Assembly: GCF_037971845.1 (NCBI RefSeq)
Contig: NZ_CP150227.1
Span: 3,224,001 to 3,288,000 of the forward strand
DNA length: 64,000 nucleotides
Origin: Paenibacillus sp. FSL R5-0766
GTDB lineage: Bacteria; Bacillota; Bacilli; Paenibacillales; Paenibacillaceae
Direction: 5' to 3'
Below, one piece after another: positions 16,409-25,911 of this stretch (within the stretch, counting starts at the first letter, position 1; each line of letters starts with the position of its first letter). A program made the translations under genes and the position numbers. The notes below the pieces were generated by a model. It was not told the origin of the DNA. It saw nothing but the letters and a program-made list of their open reading frames with translations, and ran no database searches.

Positions 16409-17407
16409 ATGATGACAACGATTAAAGATGTAGCCAAGATGGCTGGTGTAGCCAGTTCGACCGTATCTTGCGTACTCAACGATAAAGGGAATGTAAGTGA
16501 GCCAACAAGACTCCGAGTACTTGAGGCAGCGAGTCAACTCAATTACGTTAGGCATGGTCCTGCATCGGAATTAAAACGAAATAGTACACAAACCATTGGT
16601 GTTATTGTCCATGACATGTCCAGTCCGTATTTCTCGGATTTGGTGAACGGAATAGAAACCGTTGTCATGAGTCATGGATACGATATGATCGTATGTAGTT
16701 CGTTAGGTGGAGAGAAATCTACAGCCCATCGTTACATTCGTGAAAGAAGAGTTGACGGAGCTATTGTTATCGCTCAGAATATTCAAGATCAATTGCTGAT
16801 TGAAGCATCTGAAGCAGGGTTTCCGATTGTTGTCATGGATCGGGATCTGGATGCTCAACATATTGTAAAGGTTTTGATGAGTGATACGCAAGGCGGTTAC
16901 TTGGCTACCCGTTATCTGATCGATAAAGGGCATCGGACAATAGCTTATATTAGTGGCCCGTCACAATCGGAATGTAATCTCCATCGTTATCAAGGTTATT
17001 TGAAAGCCTTGAAGGAGGCAGGCATTGAAGAGAACCCCGAATGGAAAATTGGCGGACAATACATGAAGCAAGATGGCTACAATGCAGCCAAGAAACTGCT
17101 TGAAGGAGAGTTGCCATCCGCTGTATTTTTTGCCAATGATGAAATGGCCATCGGCGGCTTGGAAGCCTTCAGGGAGCATAATATCTCAATACCTGAGCAG
17201 TTATCCGTAATTGGCTTTGACAATATACCTGCATCTCAGTACATGAATCCACCTTTAACCACATTTCGTCAGCCGAAGAGGGATGCAGGCCAGCTTGCAG
17301 GTCATGTTCTCTTCCAACTGCTGAACGGAGAGATCGTAGAGACGTTATATACACTGGACATCCAATGCGTGGAACGTGATTCTGTTCGGCTCCTCAACCT
17401 GAGTTGA
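16409..17407 (+). CDS. LacI-family transcriptional regulator
   Basis: This 332-residue repressor has an N-terminal helix-turn-helix (TTIKDVAKMAGVASSTVSCVLN) and hinge, then a periplasmic-binding-protein-like sugar sensor starting near TIGVIVHDM and ending VERDSVRL. GAGG precedes two adjacent ATG codons, and either may be used. The intrinsic terminator overlaps the last codons of the gene. It lies just before an AraC regulator and a sugar ABC importer, so those are plausible targets, but no operator has been matched to it. Confidence 0.9.
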   Translation: MMTTIKDVAKMAGVASSTVSCVLNDKGNVSEPTRLRVLEAASQLNYVRHGPASELKRNSTQTIGVIVHDMSSPYFSDLVNGIETVVMSHGYDMIVCSSLGGEKSTAHRYIRERRVDGAIVIAQNIQDQLLIEASEAGFPIVVMDRDLDAQHIVKVLMSDTQGGYLATRYLIDKGHRTIAYISGPSQSECNLHRYQGYLKALKEAGIEENPEWKIGGQYMKQDGYNAAKKLLEGELPSAVFFANDEMAIGGLEAFREHNISIPEQLSVIGFDNIPASQYMNPPLTTFRQPKRDAGQLAGHVLFQLLNGEIVETLYTLDIQCVERDSVRLLNLS

Positions 17408-17418
17408 GGAGTTTTTTT
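17390..17418 (+). terminator. Intrinsic terminator overlapping the LacI gene end
   Basis: CTCCTCAAC (17390-17398) pairs perfectly with GTTGAGGAG (17403-17411), followed by seven T residues. The stop codon sits in the loop. Confidence 0.92.
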
Positions 17419-17525
17419 CCATTCTATAGAAATTTTAAATACTTAAAAAGAAAGGAGAGTAGACATTTATGCATAATATAAAGACGAGGAGTTATTTGCG
17501 TTGGAAATAAATGGAGGTTGATACG

Positions 17526-18410
17526 ATGGGCGTACCCACTTTTTTGGAGACAGGCCACATGCAAGAAGGTTTTCCCATTCGGGTAATTCATACAGGAAAT
17601 CAGTTCAATTATGCTGCACACTGGCATGATGAGGTTGAGCTGGTTCTCGTCAATGGAAAAAGCGCCAGAATTGGTGTGAACGACCACGTGTGTGAGTTGG
17701 AAAAAGGGGATGTGCTGCTGATCAAACCAGGGGATGTGCACTGCTTTTTGCCGGGGACCGAACATTTGACCATTATCTTGTTCCGACTCGAATTGTTAAC
17801 CGGGAGTTTCACGACCGAAGCCGAAATTCAGGATCTCGGGCAACTGTTCAACAAAACAACAGTTATTCCCTCGAATACGGGAAGTCAGAACAATCTGACT
17901 CAATATATAGATGACATCATTACCGAGAAGAAAAATCAGAAGCCGGGATACCGATGGTTAATGGTATCCAGGTTGTATGATCTCATCATACTTTTATTGC
18001 GTACAAAAGTACCGGTTCCCACCGATGAATCATCATCTTCAGGATGGGCTTGTACCTCCTCCAAAAAATTTGAATTCCTTGAATCGGTCTGTGAATACCT
18101 GGAGGAGCACTATGCTGAGCCCATTAAGCTGGAACAGGTGGCGGAACATATTAAATTTAGCAAGTTCCATGTCTGCAAGCTGTTCAAAGAGATCAAGGGC
18201 GTAACACTGATGGAATACTTGAATCATTTTCGAATTATCAAGTCAGAGTGGGCCTTATTGTTCCGTCAGGATACAATTCTGGAGATTGCGATCGGACATG
18301 GATTTAACAATGTTAACTCCTATAATCGTCTTTTCAAAAAATATAATGACTGCACACCCTCCGAATTTCGTAAGAAACATCGTACGAATATCACAAAATA
18401 TGGAGGGTAA
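17526..18410 (+). CDS. AraC-family regulator with cupin sensor domain
   Basis: This 294-residue regulator has an N-terminal cupin (residues about 20-110, with AAHWHDEVELVLV and KPGDVHCF) and a C-terminal pair of helix-turn-helix motifs (KLEQVAEHIKFSKFHVCKLFKEI and ILEIAIGHGFNNVNSYNRLFKKY). The layout is that of sugar-responsive activators. ATG 17526 follows GGAGG. It lies 85 bases before the sugar ABC importer operon and points the same way, so it is the likely activator of that importer. The ligand would be a sugar or oligosaccharide. Confidence 0.9.
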   Translation: MGVPTFLETGHMQEGFPIRVIHTGNQFNYAAHWHDEVELVLVNGKSARIGVNDHVCELEKGDVLLIKPGDVHCFLPGTEHLTIILFRLELLTGSFTTEAEIQDLGQLFNKTTVIPSNTGSQNNLTQYIDDIITEKKNQKPGYRWLMVSRLYDLIILLLRTKVPVPTDESSSSGWACTSSKKFEFLESVCEYLEEHYAEPIKLEQVAEHIKFSKFHVCKLFKEIKGVTLMEYLNHFRIIKSEWALLFRQDTILEIAIGHGFNNVNSYNRLFKKYNDCTPSEFRKKHRTNITKYGG

Positions 18411-18462
18411 TGCACAATATTTGTGGAGAAAGCCCTCTCCAAAATCAATATACTCTAATAAA

Positions 18463-18477
18463 TTGTAAGCGTTTCCT
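18463..18477 (+). promoter_or_regulatory. Catabolite-responsive element (cre)
   Basis: TTGTAAGCGTTTCCT matches the Bacillus cre consensus WTGNAANCGNWNNCW at every fixed position. It lies 19 bases before the solute-binding protein gene, suggesting CcpA repression when preferred sugars are present. Confidence 0.65.
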
Positions 18478-18495
18478 TTTTGAAGGAGGGGGCCT

Positions 18496-19761
18496 ATGAA
18501 GAAGTGGTTTAAGCCAACTATTGTATTTGTATGTGCAGCGATGTTGTTAGCTGGTTGTCAGTTCAGTCCATCGAATCAAACCAAGCAACAGGAGATTACT
18601 GTGTGGAGTTTTACGGATGAAGCAGGGTACGCCATCGAGAAATTCGAACAGAAATATCCTGACATCAAAGTGAACTTTGTCAACATCCCCGGTAATTTCT
18701 ATATCACCAAGCTGAAATCTGCACTACAGACAACCTCGAAGGCTCCAGATGTATTTATGATTGAAAATGCTAATATTCGAGAACTGATTGACGTTCCATA
18801 TCTGGAGAATCTATCAGCTTCGCCGTATAACGCCAATGAACTTATTCAGGAACAATATGCTTTTGTTCAGGCCAATGAACAGGACAGTGAGGGAAATGTC
18901 AGAGCGATAGGTTATCAGGGAACACCAGGGGGCATCTACTATCGTCGGGATTTGGCCAAGAAATATCTGGGCACCGATGATCCTGAGCAGGTGGGTTCAC
19001 AGATCGATACATGGGAGAAGATCTTCCAGATTGGAGAGAAGGTACAGCAACTTAGCGGGAATAAAGTACATGCATTGGCGAATTGGAATGCTATATCGAA
19101 TTCGTATGATGGTATACCTTGGGTGAAGGACGGCAAACTTGTCATCGATCCAACGTACTTGGAAGTGCTCGATCTTGTACGTGAAGCACGTGAGCGAAAT
19201 GTACTTGCCGAGTATGAAGATGGAAGTGCCGGTTACGCTGCATCCATGCAAAAAGGAGAGGTCATGTTCTATCCCGGGGCAACCTGGGGTTTGCAATATA
19301 CGTTCAAGGCGAACGCTCCGGATACCGAAGGCATGTGGGGCTTAGCCCAGGGACCGTCAGCCTTTAGTTCAGGTGGAACCTATATCGCGATGTACAGTAA
19401 AAGTGAGAAAAAGGATTTAGCCTGGAAGTTTATTGAGTTCTATAATTTTGACCACGATTTTCTATCCGAGTTAGCGAAAGAACAGGATTATTTCACCAGC
19501 AACATGGTTGTGAATGATGAACTTGCCCCGTCTCTCTCATCGTCTTATTTGGGAGGACAGAAGCATTTCGAGTTTTTCTCGGAGGCTGCAAAACGGGTAC
19601 CTGTATACGAACGCACCAAATATGATGCCACGATTAACAATGATATCTACAAGATTGTACTCCAGTTATATCTCAATAAGGACATTCAGACCAAGGAAGA
19701 AGTCGTAAAGCGAATCAAACGTGATGTCACCTTGAGATTTCCGGAGCTGGAAGTGGATTAG
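18496..19761 (+). CDS. ABC importer solute-binding lipoprotein (sugar, family 1)
   Basis: This 421-residue extracellular binding protein has a lipoprotein signal (hydrophobic stretch then LLAGCQ, cysteine near residue 21). The mature part opens with EITVWSFTDEAGYAIEKFEQKYPDIKV in segments typical of the maltose/oligosaccharide binding family and contains the GTPGGIYYRRDL hinge region. It is anchored outside the membrane and hands the sugar to the two permeases downstream. No ATPase gene is adjacent. Like many Firmicute sugar importers, it probably uses a shared MsmX-type ATPase encoded elsewhere. A cre box lies just upstream. Confidence 0.9.
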   Translation: MKKWFKPTIVFVCAAMLLAGCQFSPSNQTKQQEITVWSFTDEAGYAIEKFEQKYPDIKVNFVNIPGNFYITKLKSALQTTSKAPDVFMIENANIRELIDVPYLENLSASPYNANELIQEQYAFVQANEQDSEGNVRAIGYQGTPGGIYYRRDLAKKYLGTDDPEQVGSQIDTWEKIFQIGEKVQQLSGNKVHALANWNAISNSYDGIPWVKDGKLVIDPTYLEVLDLVREARERNVLAEYEDGSAGYAASMQKGEVMFYPGATWGLQYTFKANAPDTEGMWGLAQGPSAFSSGGTYIAMYSKSEKKDLAWKFIEFYNFDHDFLSELAKEQDYFTSNMVVNDELAPSLSSSYLGGQKHFEFFSEAAKRVPVYERTKYDATINNDIYKIVLQLYLNKDIQTKEEVVKRIKRDVTLRFPELEVD

Positions 19762-19815
19762 CTTATAAGCGAGCGAATGAATATACACATCCGATGATAA
19801 CTGGGGGGATAGAAC

Positions 19816-20706
19816 ATGTTTGCCAAAACGATTCGCAAGGACCATTACGGCTACTACTTCATTGCTCCGTTTTTTATTATTTTCACCACTTTTGGGCTGT
19901 ATCCCATTTTATATTCCCTCTACATCAGTTTCACCAACTTTGATGGGATCACAACACCTGATTTTGTAGGGATCGGTAACTACGTTGCCGTACTACAAGA
20001 CCCGTTGTTCTACAAAACCTTGTTTAATACGTTATTCATCTGGGGCGTATCTGTAGTTCCACAGCTCACAATCTCACTTGTGTTGGCTTTTATCTTGAAT
20101 GATAAGCTGCTCAAAGGACGGGACTTTTTCAGAGCCGTATACTTTTTTCCCAACATCGTTACGGCGGCATCACTTGGATTGCTTGTCAGCCTGATTTTTG
20201 ACTGGCAGTCTGGCGGACTGAATCATTTTTTGGTGCAGACCGGCATAATACAGGATCCAATTAACTGGAAAAATGATCCCTGGTTTATGCGTCTGATTGT
20301 ATCATCCATTTTGTTTTTTCAATACTTCGGCTATTCCATGGTCATCTACCTTGCAGGTCTTCAGGGCATTGATCCTTCATTGCTGGAAGCTGCCCAAATG
20401 GATGGCGCGAAAAAGAAACATATTTTCATTCATATTATCGTGCCGATGCTCCGTCCAATTATTCTGTTTCAGATGATTACATCCATTATTGGTGGCATCC
20501 AGATTTTCGATCAGCCATTTACACTAACCAACGGCAATGGCGGTCCTGACCGAGCAGCCATGACGAGCATTATGTATCTCTATAATGTAGCATTTCAGAG
20601 CACACGATTTGGTTACGGTGCTGCCATCGCATTTTGCCTGTTTATTATCATCATATTGTTGTCCGTTGCATCCTTCATCATGACCAAGCGGAAGAGCCGT
20701 TCATAG
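19816..20706 (+). CDS. Sugar ABC transporter permease (MalF/UgpA type)
   Basis: This 296-residue inner-membrane permease has six helices. The EAA loop, which contacts the ATPase, is EAAQMDGAKKKHIFIHIIVP near residues 194-213, with the conserved glycine. Starts and spacing fit an operon with the binding protein (55 bases upstream) and the second permease (14 bases downstream). GGGGGG lies before the ATG. Together the two permeases form the membrane channel for an oligosaccharide. Confidence 0.92.
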   Translation: MFAKTIRKDHYGYYFIAPFFIIFTTFGLYPILYSLYISFTNFDGITTPDFVGIGNYVAVLQDPLFYKTLFNTLFIWGVSVVPQLTISLVLAFILNDKLLKGRDFFRAVYFFPNIVTAASLGLLVSLIFDWQSGGLNHFLVQTGIIQDPINWKNDPWFMRLIVSSILFFQYFGYSMVIYLAGLQGIDPSLLEAAQMDGAKKKHIFIHIIVPMLRPIILFQMITSIIGGIQIFDQPFTLTNGNGGPDRAAMTSIMYLYNVAFQSTRFGYGAAIAFCLFIIIILLSVASFIMTKRKSRS

Positions 20707-20720
20707 GGAGGGGAGTTCTT

Positions 20721-21602
20721 ATGCAAACTGCAAAATCAGTTGAACAACCAAATGCGGCGATTCAGCAATATGCCAATACAAGGGGGCTGACGGCAGGCAA
20801 AATCATCATCTATCTGTTGCTGACAGGTCTTGCCGTGCTCTGCATTATTCCATTTTATCTGATGCTTATCTATTCCACACATAACAATGCAACGATTGCT
20901 TCAACGTTCACCTTTCTTCCCGGATCATTCTTGATTGATAACTATATGAACATGGTATCCAAAATCAACATATGGCGTGGGTTTGCCAACAGCATATTTA
21001 TTGCCGGAACATCGACCGTATTGTCTCTGTATATTGGGGCCTTAACTGCGTATGGATTTGCCAAATTTAAATTCAAAGGACGAAACGGGTTGTTCCTGTT
21101 TCTGTTAGCAACCATGATGGTACCGGGTCAACTGGCTTTGATTGGCGTATATCGACTATTCAGCATGATGGGACTTCTGGATAGTTATGCCGCAATTATT
21201 TTGCCTGCTGCGGCTAACGCGTTTAATGTATTTTTTTTCAAACAGTTCATGGAGAGCAGCATCCCGGATGAGATTATTGAATCTGCTCGGGTGGACAGTG
21301 CCGGTGAGTTCCGGACGTTCAATCAGATTGTACTGCCTATTCTGGGGCCGGCAATCGCCGCCCTTGGCATATTCACGTTTATCGGATCATGGAATAATTT
21401 CCTTACACCGCTGGTACTATTTTTCTCCCTGGATAAATATCCGCTTCCGGTATTGGTTGCGCTAGTGCAGGGGTACTATGGAATGGATTATGGGCTCTTG
21501 TATTTGGGTGTAGCGATCTCAATCCTGCCTATTATTATTGTATTCTCTATATTTTCCAAACAGATTATTGGGAGTGTTGCTCTGGGTGCCGTGAAAGGAT
21601 AG
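20721..21602 (+). CDS. Sugar ABC transporter permease (MalG/UgpE type)
   Basis: This 293-residue second permease has six helices. The EAA motif is ESARVDSAGEFRTFNQIVLP in the loop before the last two helices. The soluble N-terminal 35 residues precede the first helix (IIIYLLLTGLAVLCIIPFYL). ATG 20721 follows GGGAGGGGAG. An upstream in-frame ATG lies inside the first permease gene and is less likely. It is the last gene of the importer operon and is followed by a terminator. Confidence 0.92.
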   Translation: MQTAKSVEQPNAAIQQYANTRGLTAGKIIIYLLLTGLAVLCIIPFYLMLIYSTHNNATIASTFTFLPGSFLIDNYMNMVSKINIWRGFANSIFIAGTSTVLSLYIGALTAYGFAKFKFKGRNGLFLFLLATMMVPGQLALIGVYRLFSMMGLLDSYAAIILPAAANAFNVFFFKQFMESSIPDEIIESARVDSAGEFRTFNQIVLPILGPAIAALGIFTFIGSWNNFLTPLVLFFSLDKYPLPVLVALVQGYYGMDYGLLYLGVAISILPIIIVFSIFSKQIIGSVALGAVKG

Positions 21603-21677
21603 GGATAAATATAAAATAGGGAATTGCAAAGAGTAAGATCAACGGATTCATAGGAATGAATAGTGTTCTATATCATC

Positions 21678-21705
21678 AAAGTCGCTCATGAGGGCGGCTT
21701 TTTTG
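21678..21705 (+). terminator. Intrinsic terminator (GTCGCC family variant)
   Basis: AGTCGCTC pairs with GGGCGGCT around an ATGA loop, followed by six T residues, after the sugar importer operon. Confidence 0.8.
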
Positions 21706-21801
21706 GCATTCTATATTTTGCGTATATATCCCATCTTATAAGTAAAGGATACCTTTAACTGAGAATATCTGGACGGAGCGTTTACGGAAAGGGGAGGCGT
21801 C

Positions 21802-23211
21802 ATGGACACATCAGCGATAACACAACAGGACCTGCCATTAACCGGAAATCTTGTTATTGATCAAGAAATGTTACGCTCCGTTTTTGCGGGTTGCTCGGAC
21901 GTTGTATTTCATACATTCCAAACCGCGTGTCTTACATCAGCATTATGCGTATATTGTGTTGGTGTATGCGATACGGAGCGACTGGAACGCCAGGTACTAA
22001 CGCCCCTTCAGGAAACGGGGATCGAAGCTGCGCAAGTTCCTCTAGCTTCTGTTAAGCATGTTGAAACGACCACTCAAGCAGTACAGGCCATATTTGAAGG
22101 AGAAGCTCTGTTACTGCTGGATGGTTCAATAGGCGGAACTACATACCCTCTATACCAAGCTGCAAATCGTTCAACGGAAGAACCGTTAGCTGAATCGACC
22201 GTGCGTGGTGCACGAGATGGGTTCACAGAGTCGTTGACCATGAATATGTCATTACTGCGCAAACGTCTCAAGACACCTGCATTGAAGATTCATACACGTA
22301 ACATGGGAGATCGTACAAACACCAGTATTTCACTTGTATACATGGAGGGGATTATTGACCCCAAACTTGTTAAGGAAGTGCAGACACGACTTTCCGATTT
22401 AAAGCTCCAGGACGTACTGGAGAGTCAATACATTGAAGAAGGCATTATCGATGAGCGATATTCACCATTTCCACAGATGATTGCGACGGAGCGCCCGGAT
22501 GTCGTTGTTTCCAACTTGCTGGAAGGTCGATTTGCTATTCTCGTTGACGGAACGCCGTTTACCCTTATCGCGCCAGTAACCATTTTTTCCATGTTACAAT
22601 CCCCTGAAGATTATTATCAAAATGTGTTCATGAGTGTTTTTGTACGCTGGCTGCGATACATTTTTTTTGTTTTATCCATGCTGCTTCCATCGGCTTATGT
22701 AGCGATTACGACGTTTCATCAGGAGATGATTCCTACCGTATTACTTCTCAGTATTGCTCGGGCGAGAGAAGAGATCCCTTTTCCTGCCCTGGTGGAAGCA
22801 CTCATTATGGAAATTGCCTTTGAAGCATTGCGTGAGGCTGGCGTCCGATTGCCCAAGCAGGTCGGATCAGCGGTCAGTATCGTGGGAGCCTTAATTATTG
22901 GGCAAGCGGCGACGACTGCAGGTATTGTGTCAGCTCCCATGATTATCATTGTTGCGATTACCGGTATCGCCTCGTTCATGATCCCTCGCTATGCTGCCAG
23001 TATAGCAACCCGACTGCTACGTTTTCCCATGATGTTTCTGGCAGGAACGCTGGGACTCACAGGTGTCATGTTGGGGGTCATTTTGGTTGTCATTCATTTG
23101 AGTAGTCTTCGTTCATTTGGAACACCTTATCTGTCACCTGTAGCCCCCACGATGAGCAAGGAACTCAAGGATGTATGGTGGCGACCAGCACCAAGGAACA
23201 AACCGGATTAG
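21802..23211 (+). CDS. Spore germination receptor subunit A (GerA family)
   Basis: This 469-residue A subunit of a germinant receptor sits in the spore inner membrane. The hydrophilic N-terminal half (to about residue 240) contains FEGEALLLLDGS and the conserved ESLTMNMSLLRKRLK segment. The C-terminal half has about five membrane helices with the motifs LPSAYVAITTFHQEMIPT and FEALREAGVRLPKQVG, typical of the family. It is slightly shorter than GerAA. It begins the A-B-C operon, with GGGGAGG before the ATG. The receptor senses an amino acid or sugar germinant that cannot be predicted. Confidence 0.93.
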   Translation: MDTSAITQQDLPLTGNLVIDQEMLRSVFAGCSDVVFHTFQTACLTSALCVYCVGVCDTERLERQVLTPLQETGIEAAQVPLASVKHVETTTQAVQAIFEGEALLLLDGSIGGTTYPLYQAANRSTEEPLAESTVRGARDGFTESLTMNMSLLRKRLKTPALKIHTRNMGDRTNTSISLVYMEGIIDPKLVKEVQTRLSDLKLQDVLESQYIEEGIIDERYSPFPQMIATERPDVVVSNLLEGRFAILVDGTPFTLIAPVTIFSMLQSPEDYYQNVFMSVFVRWLRYIFFVLSMLLPSAYVAITTFHQEMIPTVLLLSIARAREEIPFPALVEALIMEIAFEALREAGVRLPKQVGSAVSIVGALIIGQAATTAGIVSAPMIIIVAITGIASFMIPRYAASIATRLLRFPMMFLAGTLGLTGVMLGVILVVIHLSSLRSFGTPYLSPVAPTMSKELKDVWWRPAPRNKPD

Positions 23212-23251
23212 GACAATCTATACTCAAGCAATCAAGGGAGCGGGATTACAC

Positions 23252-24367
23252 ATGTTAACTGACAAAGGGAAAATATCGGTGACTCAATTGGCCTTTATGG
23301 TCTTTCCCGCCATTTTCGCGACGGCTATCCTGTCTGTGCCGGGAATTACAATGCATTATGCAGGACATGACATGTGGATGACTCCAATTATAGGTTCTAT
23401 CGTTGGTTTGGCTGCCATTGGTATTTCCGTTGGACTTGATCGTCTGTACCCTGGAAAAACCCTCATACAATCCAGTGTGTTGATTGCAGGTCGGATTCCG
23501 GGTAAGTTACTCGGTCTGATCTATATCGCTTTCTTACCTCACCTGACGGGCTTGATTATTCGGGAATACGGTGAATTCATTGTCAATAATGCACTTCCAC
23601 GTACACCTTTGTTTGTGGTGATGGGTACGATGGTTGTTGTATGTGCGATTAATGTCAGACTCGGGATCGAAGTTGTTGGACGAACCTCTCAGGTGTTTGT
23701 CACCCTGCTGATCGTGCTGCTGGCTTTGATCTTTATATTGTTGATTGGTGAACTGAATCCTGCCGAGCTGTTTCCTTTCATGGAGAAGGGTCCAATTCCC
23801 ATTATTACGGGGGCTGCTGCACCTGCTGCATGGTTTAGTGAATATATCGTGCTGGCTTTTCTGCTACCTTATGTGAATGAAAAAAAACGAATAACCCGGG
23901 TCATGCTGGGTTCCCTTGTATTTACGACAACTGCAATGACAGTTACCAATCTGTTTTGCCTGTTTTTAATTGGTGATTTGACGGATACATTTGTATTTCC
24001 TGTTATGATCGCAGCAAGATACATAACTATTGCGGACTTTCTGCAGCATATCGAATCCCTTATTATTGCCATCTGGATTTTCGGTATTTTTGTTAAAATT
24101 TCCGTCTTTCTATATATCTTTGCTACATCAACCGCAGAATGGTTTGGTTTGCGGGACTACAAACCTGTGGTTGGTCCACTTTCGTTCCTGTGCATGGTAT
24201 TTGCTTATTGGGTTGTGTCCGGTGGATCCGGTATTTCCAGTTTGGTTAGCGCTTCAGCCAACTTGTATACGATCAGCATTTTATTAATCCTTCCGGCTAT
24301 GATCTACGGTGTCGCATGGCTGAAGAAAGGGTGGGCACATTTTCGGAAGAATCGAGCGAACACCTGA
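23252..24367 (+). CDS. Spore germination receptor subunit B (GerAB/endospore permease)
   Basis: This 371-residue B subunit of the amino-acid permease superfamily has ten membrane helices and the usual opening KGKISVTQLAFMVFPAIFATAI. It probably binds the germinant. ATG 23252 gives the normal length. An upstream in-frame start would overlap the A gene. The stop lies one base before a TTG and 18 bases before the probable C-subunit start. Confidence 0.92.
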   Translation: MLTDKGKISVTQLAFMVFPAIFATAILSVPGITMHYAGHDMWMTPIIGSIVGLAAIGISVGLDRLYPGKTLIQSSVLIAGRIPGKLLGLIYIAFLPHLTGLIIREYGEFIVNNALPRTPLFVVMGTMVVVCAINVRLGIEVVGRTSQVFVTLLIVLLALIFILLIGELNPAELFPFMEKGPIPIITGAAAPAAWFSEYIVLAFLLPYVNEKKRITRVMLGSLVFTTTAMTVTNLFCLFLIGDLTDTFVFPVMIAARYITIADFLQHIESLIIAIWIFGIFVKISVFLYIFATSTAEWFGLRDYKPVVGPLSFLCMVFAYWVVSGGSGISSLVSASANLYTISILLILPAMIYGVAWLKKGWAHFRKNRANT

Positions 24368-24385
24368 TTGATGGGGGAGGAGCAC

Positions 24386-25561
24386 TTGCGAATATTTAGA
24401 GTACTACTAATGCCAATATTGTGTTGTGTGCTTTTAAGTGGATGCTGGGATCGTATCGAGATTAACGATTTGGCTATCGTGCTGGCTACAGGGATAGATT
24501 ATGAAGATGGTAAAGTACAATTGACTTCACAGATTTTCATTCCGCGGAAGGCGAGTGCAGGAGATAGCAGTGGGAGTGGAGGCAGTCCAAGCGGGGTTAC
24601 AATGATTCGAACAGCGGAAGGAAGTACAATTGCCGAGGCATTGAATCGGTTACAACGTAAAGTTCCCCGGAATATGTTCTGGGGCCACTGCGAAGTTATC
24701 ATCATTAGTGAGCAAGCCGGCAAACGCGGTATCCGCGAGTATATCGATTTTTTCCTGCGTTACCCTCAGTTCAGGGAGCATGCATATGTTTTTTCCAGCG
24801 AAAAGGCTTCGAAAGATATCCTTGCATTGCTTGATCCACTGGAGCGAAGTTCTGCTGAATCGCTGCGTGAGATGGCCAATCTGAAGTTAGGTACACGTGT
24901 TACTGCCCTTGAACTGGCTAAATCTATTGAAGGTCCGAGCAGTTCCGCCATTTTGTCTCGCATGTTAATCTTACCTCCGGAGCCCGATCAGGATAAACTG
25001 ACAACTACGCCATATGTGAAAGGTCTGAGTATGTATAAGAAGGATCGTTATGTCAAGACGATCAAAGAACCACTAAGCGTAGGTGTATTACTACTTGCAA
25101 AAGAACTGAACAACATTATTATGCCTGTTGAGATTAAGCCGTTAAAGGGTTCTTTCTCGATAAGACTCATTGAAAATAAAACCTCCTTGAAACCGCGAAT
25201 TGTAAACCAACAGTGGAGTATGAAGGTCGACATCCAAACCAGGGGAGAAGTGGTGTTAAATACGACAGATGCCAATCTGACGGATCCCGCAGTATTAACA
25301 AAACTGGAACAGGAATGGTCGGCTAAGCTCACATCTTTGGCTCATGATGCTTTAGTCATGTCCCAGAAAGAGCTGCACTCCGATTTCTTCAAATTCGCAG
25401 TTGAATTCCGCAGATATTATCCGCATCAATGGAAGGCGCAGGAGAAGAACTGGGAAACCATCTATCCTGAATTGGACGTGGAAGTCAAAGTAGATGCACA
25501 CGTAGAACGTACCGGAAAATCAACAGGACCACAGGGGATACCTGATGAGGACGAAAGTTGA
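24386..25561 (+). CDS. Spore germination receptor subunit C (Ger(x)C lipoprotein)
   Basis: This 391-residue lipoprotein has a short hydrophobic signal ending in VLLSGCWDR. WDRIEINDLAIVLATGID after the cysteine is the hallmark of the family, and domain III contains KVDAHVERTGKSTGP-like residues at the C-terminus. TTG 24386 is chosen because GGGGGAGG ends four bases before it. TTG 24368 and ATG 24371 lie in front of or on that site. The protein is anchored on the outer face of the spore inner membrane and assembles with subunits A and B. Confidence 0.92.
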   Translation: MRIFRVLLMPILCCVLLSGCWDRIEINDLAIVLATGIDYEDGKVQLTSQIFIPRKASAGDSSGSGGSPSGVTMIRTAEGSTIAEALNRLQRKVPRNMFWGHCEVIIISEQAGKRGIREYIDFFLRYPQFREHAYVFSSEKASKDILALLDPLERSSAESLREMANLKLGTRVTALELAKSIEGPSSSAILSRMLILPPEPDQDKLTTTPYVKGLSMYKKDRYVKTIKEPLSVGVLLLAKELNNIIMPVEIKPLKGSFSIRLIENKTSLKPRIVNQQWSMKVDIQTRGEVVLNTTDANLTDPAVLTKLEQEWSAKLTSLAHDALVMSQKELHSDFFKFAVEFRRYYPHQWKAQEKNWETIYPELDVEVKVDAHVERTGKSTGPQGIPDEDES

Positions 25562-25605
25562 ACACAATTGGCTCCTGTTACTAGCCTGAGAATAGAGGTG
25601 ATTGC

Positions 25606-25824
25606 ATGAAACTAGGCTCAATCCTTGGGATTTTGATGCTGGCGACTGCGATAGTGTATGGAGAGTGGAAGAGTAGCAAAGAGAAGCGAGCCAGAATAGT
25701 GAGCGCGGGAATTACTGCAGTGGCGACAGTAATTGGGATCATTCTTGTCTTTCAGCCCCGTTTGCCTGGTCCTACCCAGTTTGTGAAGCTTATATTTGGA
25801 AGTGTGGATAAATTTATGAAGTGA
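25606..25824 (+). CDS. Small two-helix membrane protein of the ger operon (D-type subunit)
   Basis: This 72-residue protein has two hydrophobic segments (residues about 3-19 and 33-51) separated by a basic loop, KSSKEKRARI. It lies 44 bases after the C-subunit gene, has GAGGTG before the ATG and is followed by a strong terminator, so it is the fourth gene of the ger operon. Small two-helix D proteins beside germinant receptors are known in Bacillus and modulate receptor activity. This assignment rests on size, topology and position rather than sequence similarity. Confidence 0.75.
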   Translation: MKLGSILGILMLATAIVYGEWKSSKEKRARIVSAGITAVATVIGIILVFQPRLPGPTQFVKLIFGSVDKFMK

Positions 25825-25833
25825 GATGATGGG

Positions 25834-25885
25834 AAAAAGAAGGACCGTGTCTCTGCATACCAGAAGCGCGGTCCTTCTTTTATTT
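25834..25885. terminator. Terminator between ger operon and GH18 gene
   Basis: AAAGAAGGACCG (25836-25847) pairs perfectly with CGGTCCTTCTTT (25869-25880) around a 21-base loop, followed by TATTT. It probably works for both converging transcripts. Confidence 0.88.
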
Positions 25886-25911
25886 AAGTGAGCTGTATCC
25901 AGTTTGAATGT

